From assembly GCF_026341855.1 (NCBI RefSeq), contig NZ_JAPENW010000001.1:5075001-5139000 (forward strand): 64,000 nucleotides of DNA, given 5' to 3'. Both the position numbers and the translations under genes were made by a program. Numbering within the stretch: position 1 is the first letter of the stretch; each line of letters starts with the position of its first letter. The notes under the pieces were generated by a model. That model made no database searches and was not told the DNA's origin. It worked only from the letters and a program-made list of their open reading frames with translations. Of the stretch, positions 50,141 to 58,820 are shown in pieces. Source of the stretch: Streptomyces sp. NBC_00568 (GTDB lineage: Bacteria; Actinomycetota; Actinomycetes; Streptomycetales; Streptomycetaceae).

Positions 50141-51361
50141 GTGAGCACCCTGGAGCGCACGAGGGACTGGCTGCGTGCCCACCCCCTCGCCCTGGACGCC
50201 GCCCTCGCCGCAGGCGTCCTCGTCTGCATGGTGGCCGGCTCCTTCGTCGACCCGCACGGCGCCGACGGCACGACCTGGGGCGTCCGCACGCCGGACGCCC
50301 TGAGCCTCGCCCTGATGGTCCTCGGCGCCGCCGCCCTGGTCTTCCGCCGCCGCGCCCCGATGAAGGTCCTCGCGGCGACCGTCGCCGTCTCCCTGGTGGA
50401 ACTGGTCACCGGCGACCCCCGGGCCCCGGTGGCGATGTGCGCCGTCGTCGCCCTCTACACCGTGGCCTCGGCCACCGACCGCCCCACCACCTGGCGTGTC
50501 GGCCTGGTCACCATGACCGTGCTGACGGCGGTCGCGATGCTCGCCGGGCCATTGCCCTGGTACGCCCAGGAAAACCTCGGCGTCTTCGCCTGGACCGGCA
50601 TGGCCGCCGCGGCGGGCGACGCCGTCCGCAGCCGGCGCGCCTTCGTGCACGCGATCAAGGAGCGCGCCGAACGGGCCGAGCGCACCCGCGAGGAGGAGGC
50701 GCGCCGCCGTGTCGCCGAGGAGCGGCTGCGGATCGCCCGCGATCTGCACGACGTCGTCGCCCACCACATCGCCCTCGTCAACGTGCAGGCCGGAGTCGCC
50801 TCCCACGTCATGGACAAGCGCCCCGACCAGGCCAAGGAGGCGCTCGCCCACGTACGGGAGGCCAGCCGGTCCGCGCTGAACGAACTGCGCGCCACCGTGG
50901 GGCTGCTGCGCCAGTCCGGCGACCCCGAGGCCCCGACCGAGCCGGCCCCCGGGCTGGCCCGGCTCGACGAGCTGGCCGACACCTTCCGCAACGCGGGACT
51001 CCCGGTGGAGGTGGCCCGCTCCGACCACGGCACCGCGCTGCCCGCGGCCGTCGACCTCGCCGCGTACCGCGTGATCCAGGAGGCCCTCACCAATGTGCGG
51101 AAGCACGCCGGCGCCGGGGCGAAGGCCGAGGTCAGCGTGGTCCGGGTCGGGCCGAACGTGGAAGTGACCGTCCTCGACAACGGGCCCGGACAGGACACGG
51201 CCCCGCAGGAGGGCGGCGGGCACGGACTGCTCGGCATGCGCGAGCGGGTCACCGCGATCGGCGGGAGCTGCACGGCGGGTCCCCGATACGGAGGCGGCTT
51301 CCGCGTCCATGCGATCCTTCCGGTCAAGAACCGCGTGCCTGCCCTGGGGGACCCCGTATGA
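50141..51361 (+). CDS. Sensor histidine kinase (HisKA_3/NarL type)
   Basis: A 406-residue membrane sensor kinase. Several N-terminal hydrophobic segments (about residues 20-160) form the membrane sensor part. A coiled segment with IKERAERAERTREEEARRRVAEERLRIARDLHDVVAHHIALVNVQ carries the phosphoaccepting histidine. The ATPase part shows YRVIQEALTNVRKHA, VLDNGPG and GGGHGLLGMRERV. It starts with GTG. It overlaps the response regulator gene by 4 bases (ATGA), so the pair is coupled. The RND transporter gene downstream is a likely target. Confidence 0.95.
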   Translation: MSTLERTRDWLRAHPLALDAALAAGVLVCMVAGSFVDPHGADGTTWGVRTPDALSLALMVLGAAALVFRRRAPMKVLAATVAVSLVELVTGDPRAPVAMCAVVALYTVASATDRPTTWRVGLVTMTVLTAVAMLAGPLPWYAQENLGVFAWTGMAAAAGDAVRSRRAFVHAIKERAERAERTREEEARRRVAEERLRIARDLHDVVAHHIALVNVQAGVASHVMDKRPDQAKEALAHVREASRSALNELRATVGLLRQSGDPEAPTEPAPGLARLDELADTFRNAGLPVEVARSDHGTALPAAVDLAAYRVIQEALTNVRKHAGAGAKAEVSVVRVGPNVEVTVLDNGPGQDTAPQEGGGHGLLGMRERVTAIGGSCTAGPRYGGGFRVHAILPVKNRVPALGDPV

Positions 51362-52038
51362 CGATCCGTGTCGTGCTCGCCGACGACCAGGCACTGCTGC
51401 GCAGCGCGTTCCGTGTCCTGGTCGACTCGGAGCCGGACATGGAGGTCGTGGGGGAGGCGTCCGACGGCGCGGAGGCGCTGGCCGTGACCCGGGACGAGCG
51501 GGCCGACGTGGTGCTGATGGACATCCGGATGCCCGGGACCGACGGCCTCACCGCCACCCGGCTGATCACCGCCGACCCGGGCCTCGCACACGTACGGGTC
51601 GTGATGCTGACGACCTTCGAGGTCGACGAGTACGTGGTGCAGTCGCTGCGGGCCGGCGCGTCCGGGTTCCTCGGCAAGGGCGCCGAGCCCGAGGAGCTGC
51701 TGAACGCCATCCGGATCGCCGCCGGCGGCGAGGCGCTGCTGTCCCCGGCGGCGACGAAGGGTCTGATCGCCAAGTTCCTCGCGCAGGGCGACGGTGACGA
51801 CGGGCGGGGTCCCATCGGCTCCGACCGGCTCGACGCGCTCACCGGCCGTGAGCGCGAGGTGCTCGTCCAGGTCGCCGGAGGCCACTCCAACGACGAGATC
51901 GCCGAGCGCCTCGAAGTGAGCCCGCTCACGGTGAAGACACACGTCAACCGGGCCATGGCCAAGCTCGGCGCCCGGGACCGGGCGCAACTGGTGGTCATCG
52001 CGTACGAGACCGGCCTGGTACGTCCGAGGGTGGACTGA
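51358..52038 (+). CDS. NarL/LuxR-family response regulator
   Basis: A 226-residue response regulator. The receiver domain has VVLADDQALLR acidic pocket, the phosphorylated aspartate in VVLMDIRMPGTDG and the lysine in FLGKGAEPEELL. The LuxR-type HTH (LTGREREVLVQVAGGHSNDEIAERLEVSPLTVKTHVNRAMAKLGARDR) is C-terminal. It pairs with the preceding kinase. The promoter of the RND gene, 157 bases downstream, is a natural candidate target. Confidence 0.96.
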   Translation: MTIRVVLADDQALLRSAFRVLVDSEPDMEVVGEASDGAEALAVTRDERADVVLMDIRMPGTDGLTATRLITADPGLAHVRVVMLTTFEVDEYVVQSLRAGASGFLGKGAEPEELLNAIRIAAGGEALLSPAATKGLIAKFLAQGDGDDGRGPIGSDRLDALTGREREVLVQVAGGHSNDEIAERLEVSPLTVKTHVNRAMAKLGARDRAQLVVIAYETGLVRPRVD

Positions 52039-52194
52039 CGGTTACCTGCGCGTACTGCGCCTGGAGTAGGTTCCCGGTAAGGAAATGGACCCAGGGGCTA
52101 CGGATCGTCGCCCGTTCATGGCCCAAGGTGTGACGTGGGGCGTTCCCCAGTCCACCGCCTTCCGCTCGAACCACAGAAGAGAGACCCACCACCC

Positions 52195-55100
52195 ATGTCC
52201 TGGCTGTCCAGATTCAGCCTCGCGCAGCGGGCCCTCATCGGGCTGATGTCGATCATCGCGCTCGCTTTCGGGGCGATAGCGATCCCCCAGCTCAAGCAGC
52301 AGCTGCTGCCCACCATCGAACTGCCCATGGTGTCCGTGCTCGCGCCGTACCAGGGTGCGTCTCCGGATGTGGTCGAGAAGCAGGTCGTCGAGCCCCTCGA
52401 GGACAACCTCGAAGCCGTCGACGGCATCACCGGTGTCACCTCCACCGCCAGCGAGGGCAACGCCGTGATCATGGCGTCCTTCGACTACGGCAACGACACC
52501 AAGCAGCTCGTCGCCGACGTCCAGCAGGCCGTCAACCGGGCTCGCGCCCAGCTCCCGGACGACGTCGACCCGCAGGTCATCGCCGGTTCGACGGACGACA
52601 TGCCGACCGTCGTCCTCGCCGTCACCTCCGGCAAGGACCAGCAGGCCCTGGCGGACCAGCTCGACCGCACGGTCGTCCCCGCCCTCGACGGCATCGACGG
52701 TGTCGGCCGGGTCGCGGTCACCGGTGTGCGGGACCTCCAGGTCACCGTCACGCCCGACGAGAAGAAGCTGGCGAAGGCCGGCCTCACCACGGCCGCCCTC
52801 GGCCAGGCCCTCCAGGCGGGCGGGGCGACCGTCCCGGCCGGTTCCTTCGACGAGCGCGGCAGCAACCAGACCGTGCGGGTCGGCGGCGGCTTCACCTCGC
52901 TGGGGCAGATCCAGGACCTGATGGTCGCGGGGCAGCCCGGCAAGAAGCCGGTGCGCCTCGGCAGTGTCGCCACCGTGAAGCAGGAGCAGGCCAAGGCCGA
53001 CTCCATCACGCGCACCGACGGCAGCCCGAGCCTCGCCGTGATGGTGACCATGGACCACGACGGCAGCGCCGTCGCCATCTCCGACGCGGTCAAGGACAAG
53101 CTGCCCGGCCTGCGGGCGGACCTGGGCGCGGGGGCGAAGATCACCGTCGTCAGCGACCAGGGCCCGGCGGTCTCGAAGTCCATCCACGGACTGACCACCG
53201 AGGGCGCCCTCGGTCTGCTCTTCGCGGTCCTGGTCATCCTGGTCTTCCTGGCGTCGGTCCGCTCGACGCTGGTCACCGCCGTGTCCATCCCGCTGTCCGT
53301 GGTGCTGGCCCTGGTCGTGCTGTGGACCCGGGACCTGTCGCTCAACATGCTGACGCTGGGCGCGCTCACCATCGCGATCGGCCGGGTCGTCGACGACTCG
53401 ATCGTCGTCCTGGAGAACATCAAGCGGCACCTCGGGTACGGCGAGGAGCGTGAGGAAGCGATCCTCACGGCGGTCCGCGAGGTGGCCGGCGCGGTCACCT
53501 CCTCGACCCTCACCACGGTCGCCGTCTTCCTGCCGATCGGTCTGACCGGCGGCATGGTGGGCGAGCTGTTCGGCTCCTTCAGCCTGACGGTCACGGCGGC
53601 GCTCCTCGCCTCCCTGCTCGTCTCGCTGACGGTCGTCCCGGTGCTCTCGTACTGGTTCCTGCGTGCCCCCAAGGGCACCTCCGCGGACGCGGAGGAGGCC
53701 CGGCGCCAGGCCGAGGCGAAGGAGGAGCGCAGCCGTCTGCAGCGCTTCTACGTCCCCGTCCTGCGCTTCGCGACCCGTCGCCGGCTGACCAGTGTGCTGA
53801 TCGCGGCCGCGGTGCTCGTCGGCACGTTCGGCATGGCGCCCCTGCTGAAGACGAACTTCTTCGACCAGGGCGAGCAGGAAGTCCTCACCGTCAAGCAGGA
53901 GTTGAAGCCGGGCGCCAGCCTGGCGGCGACCGACGAGCAGGCGCGGAAGGTCGAGAAGCTCCTCGACGGCGTCAAGGGCGTCAAGGACTACCAGGTCACC
54001 ATCGGATCCTCCGGCTTCATGGCGGCCTTCGGCGGCGGTACGGACACCAACCAGGCGTCGTACCAGGTCATGCTGGAGGACTCGGCGTCCTACAAGGACG
54101 TCCAGGACCGCATCGAGAAGGGCCTCGGCGAGCTCTCCGGGCTCGGCACCACCACGGTCGCGGCCGGTGACGGTTTCGGCAGCCAGGACCTCAGCGTCGT
54201 CGTGAAGGCGGCCGACGGGGACGTGCTGCGCAAGGCGGCCGACCAGGTCCGCGACGAGGTCGCGAAGCTCGGCGACGTCACGGACGTCACGAGCGACCTG
54301 TCCCAGAGCGTGCCGCGCATCTCGGTCGAGGCCAACTCCAAGGCGGCGGCGGCCGGTTACAACGACGCCACGCTCGGCGCGGCCGTTGCCCAGGCGGTAC
54401 GCGGCACGACCAGCGGCAAGGCGATCCTGGACGACACCGAGCGGGACATCGTCATCAAGTCCGCCGAGCCGGCGACCACGCTGGCGGAGCTGCGCGGGCT
54501 GAAGCTCGGCGCGGTGAAGCTCGGTGACATCGCGAAGGTGGAGGTCGTCGACGGGCCGGTCTCGATGACCCGGATCGACGGCCAGCGGGCGGCCACCATC
54601 ACGGCCAGGCCGACCGGTGACAACACCGGCGCGGTCAGCGCGGACCTCACGGCGAAGCTGAAGAAGCTGAAGCTGCCGGCCGGTGCCACGGCATCGATCG
54701 GTGGTGTCTCGCAGGACCAGGACGACGCGTTCGCGTCGCTCGGCCTCGCGATGCTGGCGGCGATCGCGATCGTCTTCATGCTGCTGGTGGCGACCTTCCG
54801 CTCGCTGGTCCAGCCGCTGATCCTGCTCGTGTCGATCCCGTTCGCGGCGACCGGCGCGATCGGCCTGCTCGTCGTCACGGGCACCCCGATGGGTGTCCCC
54901 GCGATGATCGGCATGCTGATGCTCATCGGCATCGTGGTGACGAACGCGATCGTGCTGATCGACCTCATCAACCAGTACCGCGCGCAGGGTCACGGCGTGG
55001 TCGAGGCCGTTATCGAGGGCGGCCGTCACCGGCTCCGCCCGATCCTGATGACGGCACTGGCGACGATCTTCGCCCTGCTGCCGATGGCGCTGGGCGTGAC

Positions 55101-55320
55101 CGGCGAGGGCGGCTTCATCGCGCAGCCGCTCGCGGTGGTCGTGATCGGTGGCCTCATCACGTCGACACTGCTGACGCTGCTGCTCGTTCCGACGCTCTAC
55201 GCGATGATCGAACTCCGCAAGGAGCGCCGGGCGAAGAAGAAGGCGGCCAAGCGGGAGGCGAAGGCCGGCGGGACTGCCGTCGGCCAGGAGGACAAGTCCC
55301 CGGAGCCGGCCGGAGTCTGA
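52195..55320 (+). CDS. RND-family efflux transporter (HAE1-like)
   Basis: A 1041-residue transporter with the twelve-helix layout and two large extracytoplasmic loops of the AcrB/HAE1 family. The N-terminus is MSWLSRFSLAQRALIGLMSIIALAFG. The proton-relay aspartates sit in IAIGRVVDDSIVVLENIKRHL, equivalent to the DD pair of AcrB. No membrane fusion protein or outer channel gene is nearby, as expected in a Gram-positive cell. Substrate unknown; drugs, lipids or peptides are possible. AGAGAG lies before the ATG. Likely regulated by the adjacent two-component system. It ends in a strong terminator. Confidence 0.93.
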   Translation: MSWLSRFSLAQRALIGLMSIIALAFGAIAIPQLKQQLLPTIELPMVSVLAPYQGASPDVVEKQVVEPLEDNLEAVDGITGVTSTASEGNAVIMASFDYGNDTKQLVADVQQAVNRARAQLPDDVDPQVIAGSTDDMPTVVLAVTSGKDQQALADQLDRTVVPALDGIDGVGRVAVTGVRDLQVTVTPDEKKLAKAGLTTAALGQALQAGGATVPAGSFDERGSNQTVRVGGGFTSLGQIQDLMVAGQPGKKPVRLGSVATVKQEQAKADSITRTDGSPSLAVMVTMDHDGSAVAISDAVKDKLPGLRADLGAGAKITVVSDQGPAVSKSIHGLTTEGALGLLFAVLVILVFLASVRSTLVTAVSIPLSVVLALVVLWTRDLSLNMLTLGALTIAIGRVVDDSIVVLENIKRHLGYGEEREEAILTAVREVAGAVTSSTLTTVAVFLPIGLTGGMVGELFGSFSLTVTAALLASLLVSLTVVPVLSYWFLRAPKGTSADAEEARRQAEAKEERSRLQRFYVPVLRFATRRRLTSVLIAAAVLVGTFGMAPLLKTNFFDQGEQEVLTVKQELKPGASLAATDEQARKVEKLLDGVKGVKDYQVTIGSSGFMAAFGGGTDTNQASYQVMLEDSASYKDVQDRIEKGLGELSGLGTTTVAAGDGFGSQDLSVVVKAADGDVLRKAADQVRDEVAKLGDVTDVTSDLSQSVPRISVEANSKAAAAGYNDATLGAAVAQAVRGTTSGKAILDDTERDIVIKSAEPATTLAELRGLKLGAVKLGDIAKVEVVDGPVSMTRIDGQRAATITARPTGDNTGAVSADLTAKLKKLKLPAGATASIGGVSQDQDDAFASLGLAMLAAIAIVFMLLVATFRSLVQPLILLVSIPFAATGAIGLLVVTGTPMGVPAMIGMLMLIGIVVTNAIVLIDLINQYRAQGHGVVEAVIEGGRHRLRPILMTALATIFALLPMALGVTGEGGFIAQPLAVVVIGGLITSTLLTLLLVPTLYAMIELRKERRAKKKAAKREAKAGGTAVGQEDKSPEPAGV

Positions 55321-55330
55321 CCCGGTTCCA

Positions 55331-55380
55331 GGAAGGGGCCCCCGCCCCGGCGTTCACGCGCCGGGGCGGGGGCCCCTTCC
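55331..55380 (+). terminator. Rho-independent terminator of the RND gene
   Basis: A perfect 22-bp stem (55331-55352 with 55359-55380), 6-base loop, followed by TTTT. One of the strongest terminators in the window. Confidence 0.95.
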
Positions 55381-55409
55381 TTTTCGGCCTGCTCCGAGCC
55401 GCCCGTAAA

Positions 55410-55421
55410 TGGTCCATACCA
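55410..55421 (+). promoter_or_regulatory. DasR-type operator (dre-like) of the chitinase gene
   Basis: TGGTCCATACCA matches the dyad TGGT...ACCA typical of dre sites bound by the GlcNAc-responsive repressor DasR and of the direct repeats in Streptomyces chitinase promoters. It lies 5 bases upstream of the -35 box. Confidence 0.75.
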
Positions 55422-55426
55422 AAGCC

Positions 55427-55455
55427 TTGACGAGGTTTTACTCACGCCTTAAAAC
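55427..55455 (+). promoter_or_regulatory. Chitinase promoter
   Basis: TTGACG (55427-55432), 17 bases, TAAAAC (55450-55455). A good vegetative-type promoter directly after the DasR-type site, with a leader of about 60 bases. Confidence 0.7.
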
Positions 55456-55524
55456 AACTGATGAAGACCTCTCTTTCGACCCCCCACCGGAGCGCCAGGA
55501 GCGCACCTCGGCGAAAGGTATGAC

Positions 55525-56643
55525 ATGGGCATGCATATGAGATGGAGACGAGCCGCGTACGCCGCGGCCGGCACCCTTGTCCTCGGACTGCTGAGCGTGC
55601 TCCCGGCGTCGCCCGCCGCGGCCGCCACGGGGCAGATCAGTGGCCTCGCGGGCAAGTGCGTGGACGTGGCGGGAGCGGGCACCGCCAACGGCACGGCCGT
55701 CCAGCTCTACGACTGCAACGGCACCGCCGCACAGCAGTGGAACGTCGGTGCGGACGGCACGATCCGGGCGCTCGGCAAGTGTCTGGACGTCACCGGCAAC
55801 TCGACCGCCTCCGGCGCCCAGCTCCAGCTGTGGGACTGCAGCGGCGGCCCCAACCAGAAGTGGGTCGTCACCGCGGCCCGGGACATCGTGAACCCCCAGG
55901 CCGACAAGTGCGCCGACGTCACCGGGAACAACTCGGCCAACGGCACCCGGCTGCAGATCTGGACCTGCACCGGCGGTGCGAACCAGAAGTGGACGGCGCC
56001 GGCCACCGGCGGCGGCACCCCGAGCGGATTCGTCGTCTCCGAGGCGCAGTTCAATCAGATGTTCCCGAACCGGAACGGCTTCTACACCTACAGCGGCCTG
56101 ACCGCGGCCCTCGGCGCCTACCCCGCCTTCACCGGAACCGGCAGTGACACGGTCCGGAAGCAGGAGGCGGCCGCGTTCCTCGCCAACGTCAACCACGAGA
56201 CCGGCGGTCTGGTCTACGTGGTGGAGCAGAACACCGCCAACTACCCGCACTACTGCGACTGGAGCCAGTCCTACGGCTGCCCGGCCGGCCAGGCGGCGTA
56301 CTACGGGCGCGGCCCGATCCAGCTCAGCTGGAACTTCAACTACAAGGCCGCGGGCGACGCCCTCGGCATCGACCTGCTGGGCAACCCCTGGCTCGTCCAG
56401 AACGACTCGGCCGTGGCCTGGAAGACCGGCCTCTGGTACTGGAACACCCAGTCCGGTCCCGGCACCATGACCCCCCACAACGCGATGGTCAACAGCGCCG
56501 GCTTCGGCCAGACCATCCGCAGCATCAACGGCTCGCTGGAGTGCGACGGCAGGAACCCCGCACAGGTGCAGAGCCGCGTGGACGCCTACCAGCGCTTCAC
56601 CTCGATCCTCGGCGTCGCGCCGGGAGCCAACCTCTACTGCTGA
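55525..56643 (+). CDS. Secreted GH19 chitinase with ricin-type lectin domain
   Basis: A 372-residue secreted enzyme. A signal peptide (to about residue 34, SPAAAA) is followed by a ricin-B/CBM13-type trefoil domain with three repeats of the KCxDV ... QxW pattern (residues about 42-155). The GH19 catalytic domain follows: FLANVNHETGGL carries the general acid glutamate, VVEQNTANYPHYC the second acidic residue, YYGRGPIQLSWNFNYK the substrate cleft. It would hydrolyse chitin or related glucosaminoglycans. Regulation by DasR is suggested by the promoter. Start chosen at the first ATG after AAAGG; ATGs two and four codons later are alternatives. Confidence 0.95.
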   Translation: MGMHMRWRRAAYAAAGTLVLGLLSVLPASPAAAATGQISGLAGKCVDVAGAGTANGTAVQLYDCNGTAAQQWNVGADGTIRALGKCLDVTGNSTASGAQLQLWDCSGGPNQKWVVTAARDIVNPQADKCADVTGNNSANGTRLQIWTCTGGANQKWTAPATGGGTPSGFVVSEAQFNQMFPNRNGFYTYSGLTAALGAYPAFTGTGSDTVRKQEAAAFLANVNHETGGLVYVVEQNTANYPHYCDWSQSYGCPAGQAAYYGRGPIQLSWNFNYKAAGDALGIDLLGNPWLVQNDSAVAWKTGLWYWNTQSGPGTMTPHNAMVNSAGFGQTIRSINGSLECDGRNPAQVQSRVDAYQRFTSILGVAPGANLYC

Positions 56644-56701
56644 TGGCTCATCGGCAAGGGGCGCTCCTCGTGTCCGAGGGGCGCCCCTTGCCGATGAGCC
56701 A
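56644..56701 (+). terminator. Long hairpin directly after the chitinase gene
   Basis: Arms 56644-56664 and 56681-56701 pair perfectly over 21 bp, and an inner CCTCG/CGAGG pairing extends it. The hairpin begins at the first base after the stop codon. Confidence 0.9.
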
Positions 56702-56759
56702 GGTCCGCGGCGACGACGTGTCGCCTCCGGGCCGGAGGCGGCGCCGCGTGACGCGCGGT

Positions 56760-57944
56760 CTACGGCAGTGCCAGCATCCGCTCCAGCGCCAGCTTCGCGA
56801 ACGCCTCGGTCTCCTTGTCGACCTCGATGCGGTTGACGAGGTTGCCCTCGGCGAGGGACTCCAGGGTCCACACCAGGTGCGGCAGGTCGATGCGGTTCAT
56901 CGTCGAGCAGAAGCAGACCGTCTTGTCGAGGAAGACGATCTCCTTGCCCTCGGGCGCGAAACGGTTCGCGAGGCGCCGTACGAGGTTCAGCTCCGTGCCG
57001 ATCGCCCACTTGGAACCGGCAGGGGCGGCCTCCAGGGCCTTGATGATGTACTCCGTGGAGCCGACGTAGTCCGCCGCCGCGACGACCTCGTTCTTGCACT
57101 CGGGGTGCACGAGGACGTTGACGCCGGGGATGCGCTCGCGCACGTCGTTCACCGAGTCCACGCTGAAGCGGCCGTGCACCGAGCAGTGGCCGCGCCACAG
57201 GATCATCTTCGCGTCGCGCAGCTGCTCCGCGGTCAGCCCGCCGTTCGGCTTGTGCGGGTTGTAGAGCACGCAGTCGTCCAGGGACATGCCCAGGTCGCGG
57301 ACGGCGGTGTTGCGGCCGAGGTGCTGGTCGGGCAGGAACAGCACCTGCGAACCCTGCTCGAAGGCCCACTCGAGGGCCCGCTGGGCGTTCGACGACGTGC
57401 AGATCGTGCCGCCGTGCTTGCCGGTGAAGGCCTTGATGTCCGCGGACGAGTTCATGTACGAGACGGGCACGACCCGGTCGGCTATGCCGGCCTCGGTCAG
57501 CACGTCCCAGCACTCGGCGACCTGCTCGGCGGTGGCCATGTCGGCCATCGAGCAGCCCGCGGCGAGGTCCGGCAGGACGACCTTCTGGGCGTCGCCCGTG
57601 AGGATGTCGGCCGACTCCGCCATGAAGTGCACACCGCAGAAGACGATGTACTCGGCCTCCGGACGGGCCGCCGCGTCCCGGGCCAGCTTGAAGGAGTCGC
57701 CCGTGACGTCCGCGAACTGGATGACCTCGTCGCGCTGGTAGTGGTGGCCGAGCACGAAGACCTTGTCGCCGAGCTTCTCCTTGGCCGCACGGGCGCGCTC
57801 GACCAGGTTCGGGTCGGACGGCGAGGGCAGGTCGCCGGGGCACTCGACGCCCCGCTCGCTCCTCGGGTCGGCCTCGCGGCCGAGCAGCAGCAGGGCGAGG
57901 GGCGTCGGCTGTACGTCGAGCTCCTGGGTCTGGGCGGTGGTCAC
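56760..57944 (-). CDS. nadA: Quinolinate synthase A
   Basis: A 394-residue iron-sulfur enzyme that condenses iminoaspartate and dihydroxyacetone phosphate to quinolinate for NAD synthesis. Cluster cysteines lie in VFCGVHFMAESADIL, HPECKNEV and TVCFCSTMNRIDLPHL. FVLGHHYQRDEV and YMNSSADIKAFT are further signatures. AAAGGG precedes the GTG at 57944 at a good distance; the GTG three codons upstream is too close to it. The usual partners nadB and nadC are not in the window. The enzyme needs a [4Fe-4S] cluster, and erpA is divergent next to it. Confidence 0.95.
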   Translation of the reverse strand: MTTAQTQELDVQPTPLALLLLGREADPRSERGVECPGDLPSPSDPNLVERARAAKEKLGDKVFVLGHHYQRDEVIQFADVTGDSFKLARDAAARPEAEYIVFCGVHFMAESADILTGDAQKVVLPDLAAGCSMADMATAEQVAECWDVLTEAGIADRVVPVSYMNSSADIKAFTGKHGGTICTSSNAQRALEWAFEQGSQVLFLPDQHLGRNTAVRDLGMSLDDCVLYNPHKPNGGLTAEQLRDAKMILWRGHCSVHGRFSVDSVNDVRERIPGVNVLVHPECKNEVVAAADYVGSTEYIIKALEAAPAGSKWAIGTELNLVRRLANRFAPEGKEIVFLDKTVCFCSTMNRIDLPHLVWTLESLAEGNLVNRIEVDKETEAFAKLALERMLALP

Positions 57945-58282
57945 GACACGCACCCTTTCTGTTTCTGCGGCTCGCCGGGCCTCGTAAGGAAGCGGGCCCG
58001 GCGGAACGATGCCTTTTCGTCGAATTGACGCTATCTATCATAACCGCTTCACGTCACGTTGACGATGGCCATAGCGTCCATGTGACGTGAATCCCGGTCG
58101 CCTCTCCGGCGGGGGACACCCGGGTGTACGTGGGGTTGTCCACAGGCCGGTGTTCGTGCGCAGGCGCATGTGCGAGCATGAAGAGACAAGGCAAAGACAT
58201 GAGCTCGGCCCGGAATGAATCCGCGGCCCCGCCGGTTGCAACCGTCGGCAAGCAGTCTCCGTACAACCCGGGAGAGAAGCAG
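57945..58282. promoter_or_regulatory. Divergent nadA/erpA control region with nested inverted repeat
   Basis: This 338-base region holds the inverted repeat TTCACGTCAC (58048-58057) and GTGACGTGAA (58082-58091), with ATGGCCAT as inner palindrome between. A TATGAT-like -10 on the minus strand (58037-58042) could belong to nadA. The dyad is well placed for a regulator of NAD synthesis, but no known motif is recognised. The part from 58100 to 58282 is leader of erpA without a convincing separate gene. Confidence 0.5.
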
Positions 58283-58639
58283 ATGTCCGTATCGGACGAG
58301 ACCACCACCGTGAGCGACGGCATCATCCTGTCCGACGCCGCCGCGGCCAAGGTCAAGGCCCTGCTCGACCAGGAAGGCCGCGAGGATCTGGCGCTGCGCG
58401 TCGCCGTTCAGCCCGGCGGCTGCTCCGGCCTGCGGTACCAGCTCTTCTTCGACGAGCGCTCGCTCGACGGCGATGTCCTCAAGGACTTCGACGGTGTGAA
58501 GGTCGTCACCGACCGTATGAGCGCCCCGTACCTGGGCGGCGCCTCGATCGACTTCGTGGACACCATCGAGAAGCAGGGCTTCACGATCGACAACCCGAAC
58601 GCGACGGGCTCCTGCGCCTGCGGCGACTCCTTCAGCTAG
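58283..58639 (+). CDS. erpA: Iron-sulfur cluster insertion protein ErpA (HesB/IscA family)
   Basis: A 118-residue A-type carrier protein. The three conserved cysteines lie in VQPGGCSGLRYQL and GSCACGDSFS. The family motif TDRMSAPYLGGASIDFVD is clear. It delivers [2Fe-2S] or [4Fe-4S] clusters to apoproteins; nearby clients would be NadA and LipA. GGGAGAGAAG precedes the ATG. In-frame upstream codons exist, but the family begins here. Confidence 0.95.
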   Translation: MSVSDETTTVSDGIILSDAAAAKVKALLDQEGREDLALRVAVQPGGCSGLRYQLFFDERSLDGDVLKDFDGVKVVTDRMSAPYLGGASIDFVDTIEKQGFTIDNPNATGSCACGDSFS

Positions 58640-58758
58640 GTCCGGGACCGGCGGGGCCCGGGATCGACCGGGCCCGGTTCGGTCGGCCCCGATTGCCACT
58701 GAGCCGAGCCCGCGGCTCACGGCTCCGGCTGAACGCGCACGCACGCGCCGAGTACGGA

Positions 58759-58797
58759 CGAAGGCGGCGTCCCCCTCCGACAGGGACGCCGCCTTCG
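58759..58797. terminator. Bidirectional terminator
   Basis: A 15-bp perfect stem (CGAAGGCGGCGTCCC at 58759-58773 with 58783-58797) between convergent erpA and the anchored surface protein gene. Confidence 0.85.
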
Positions 58798-58820
58798 CGT
58801 ATCCGGGACCGGGACGGCCG

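Noticed and set aside
52042..55029. 995-codon open frame antisense to the RND transporter gene
   Set aside because: Same composition effect. The plus-strand product has all RND landmarks, while the antisense product is Arg/Asp/Gly-rich and shapeless.
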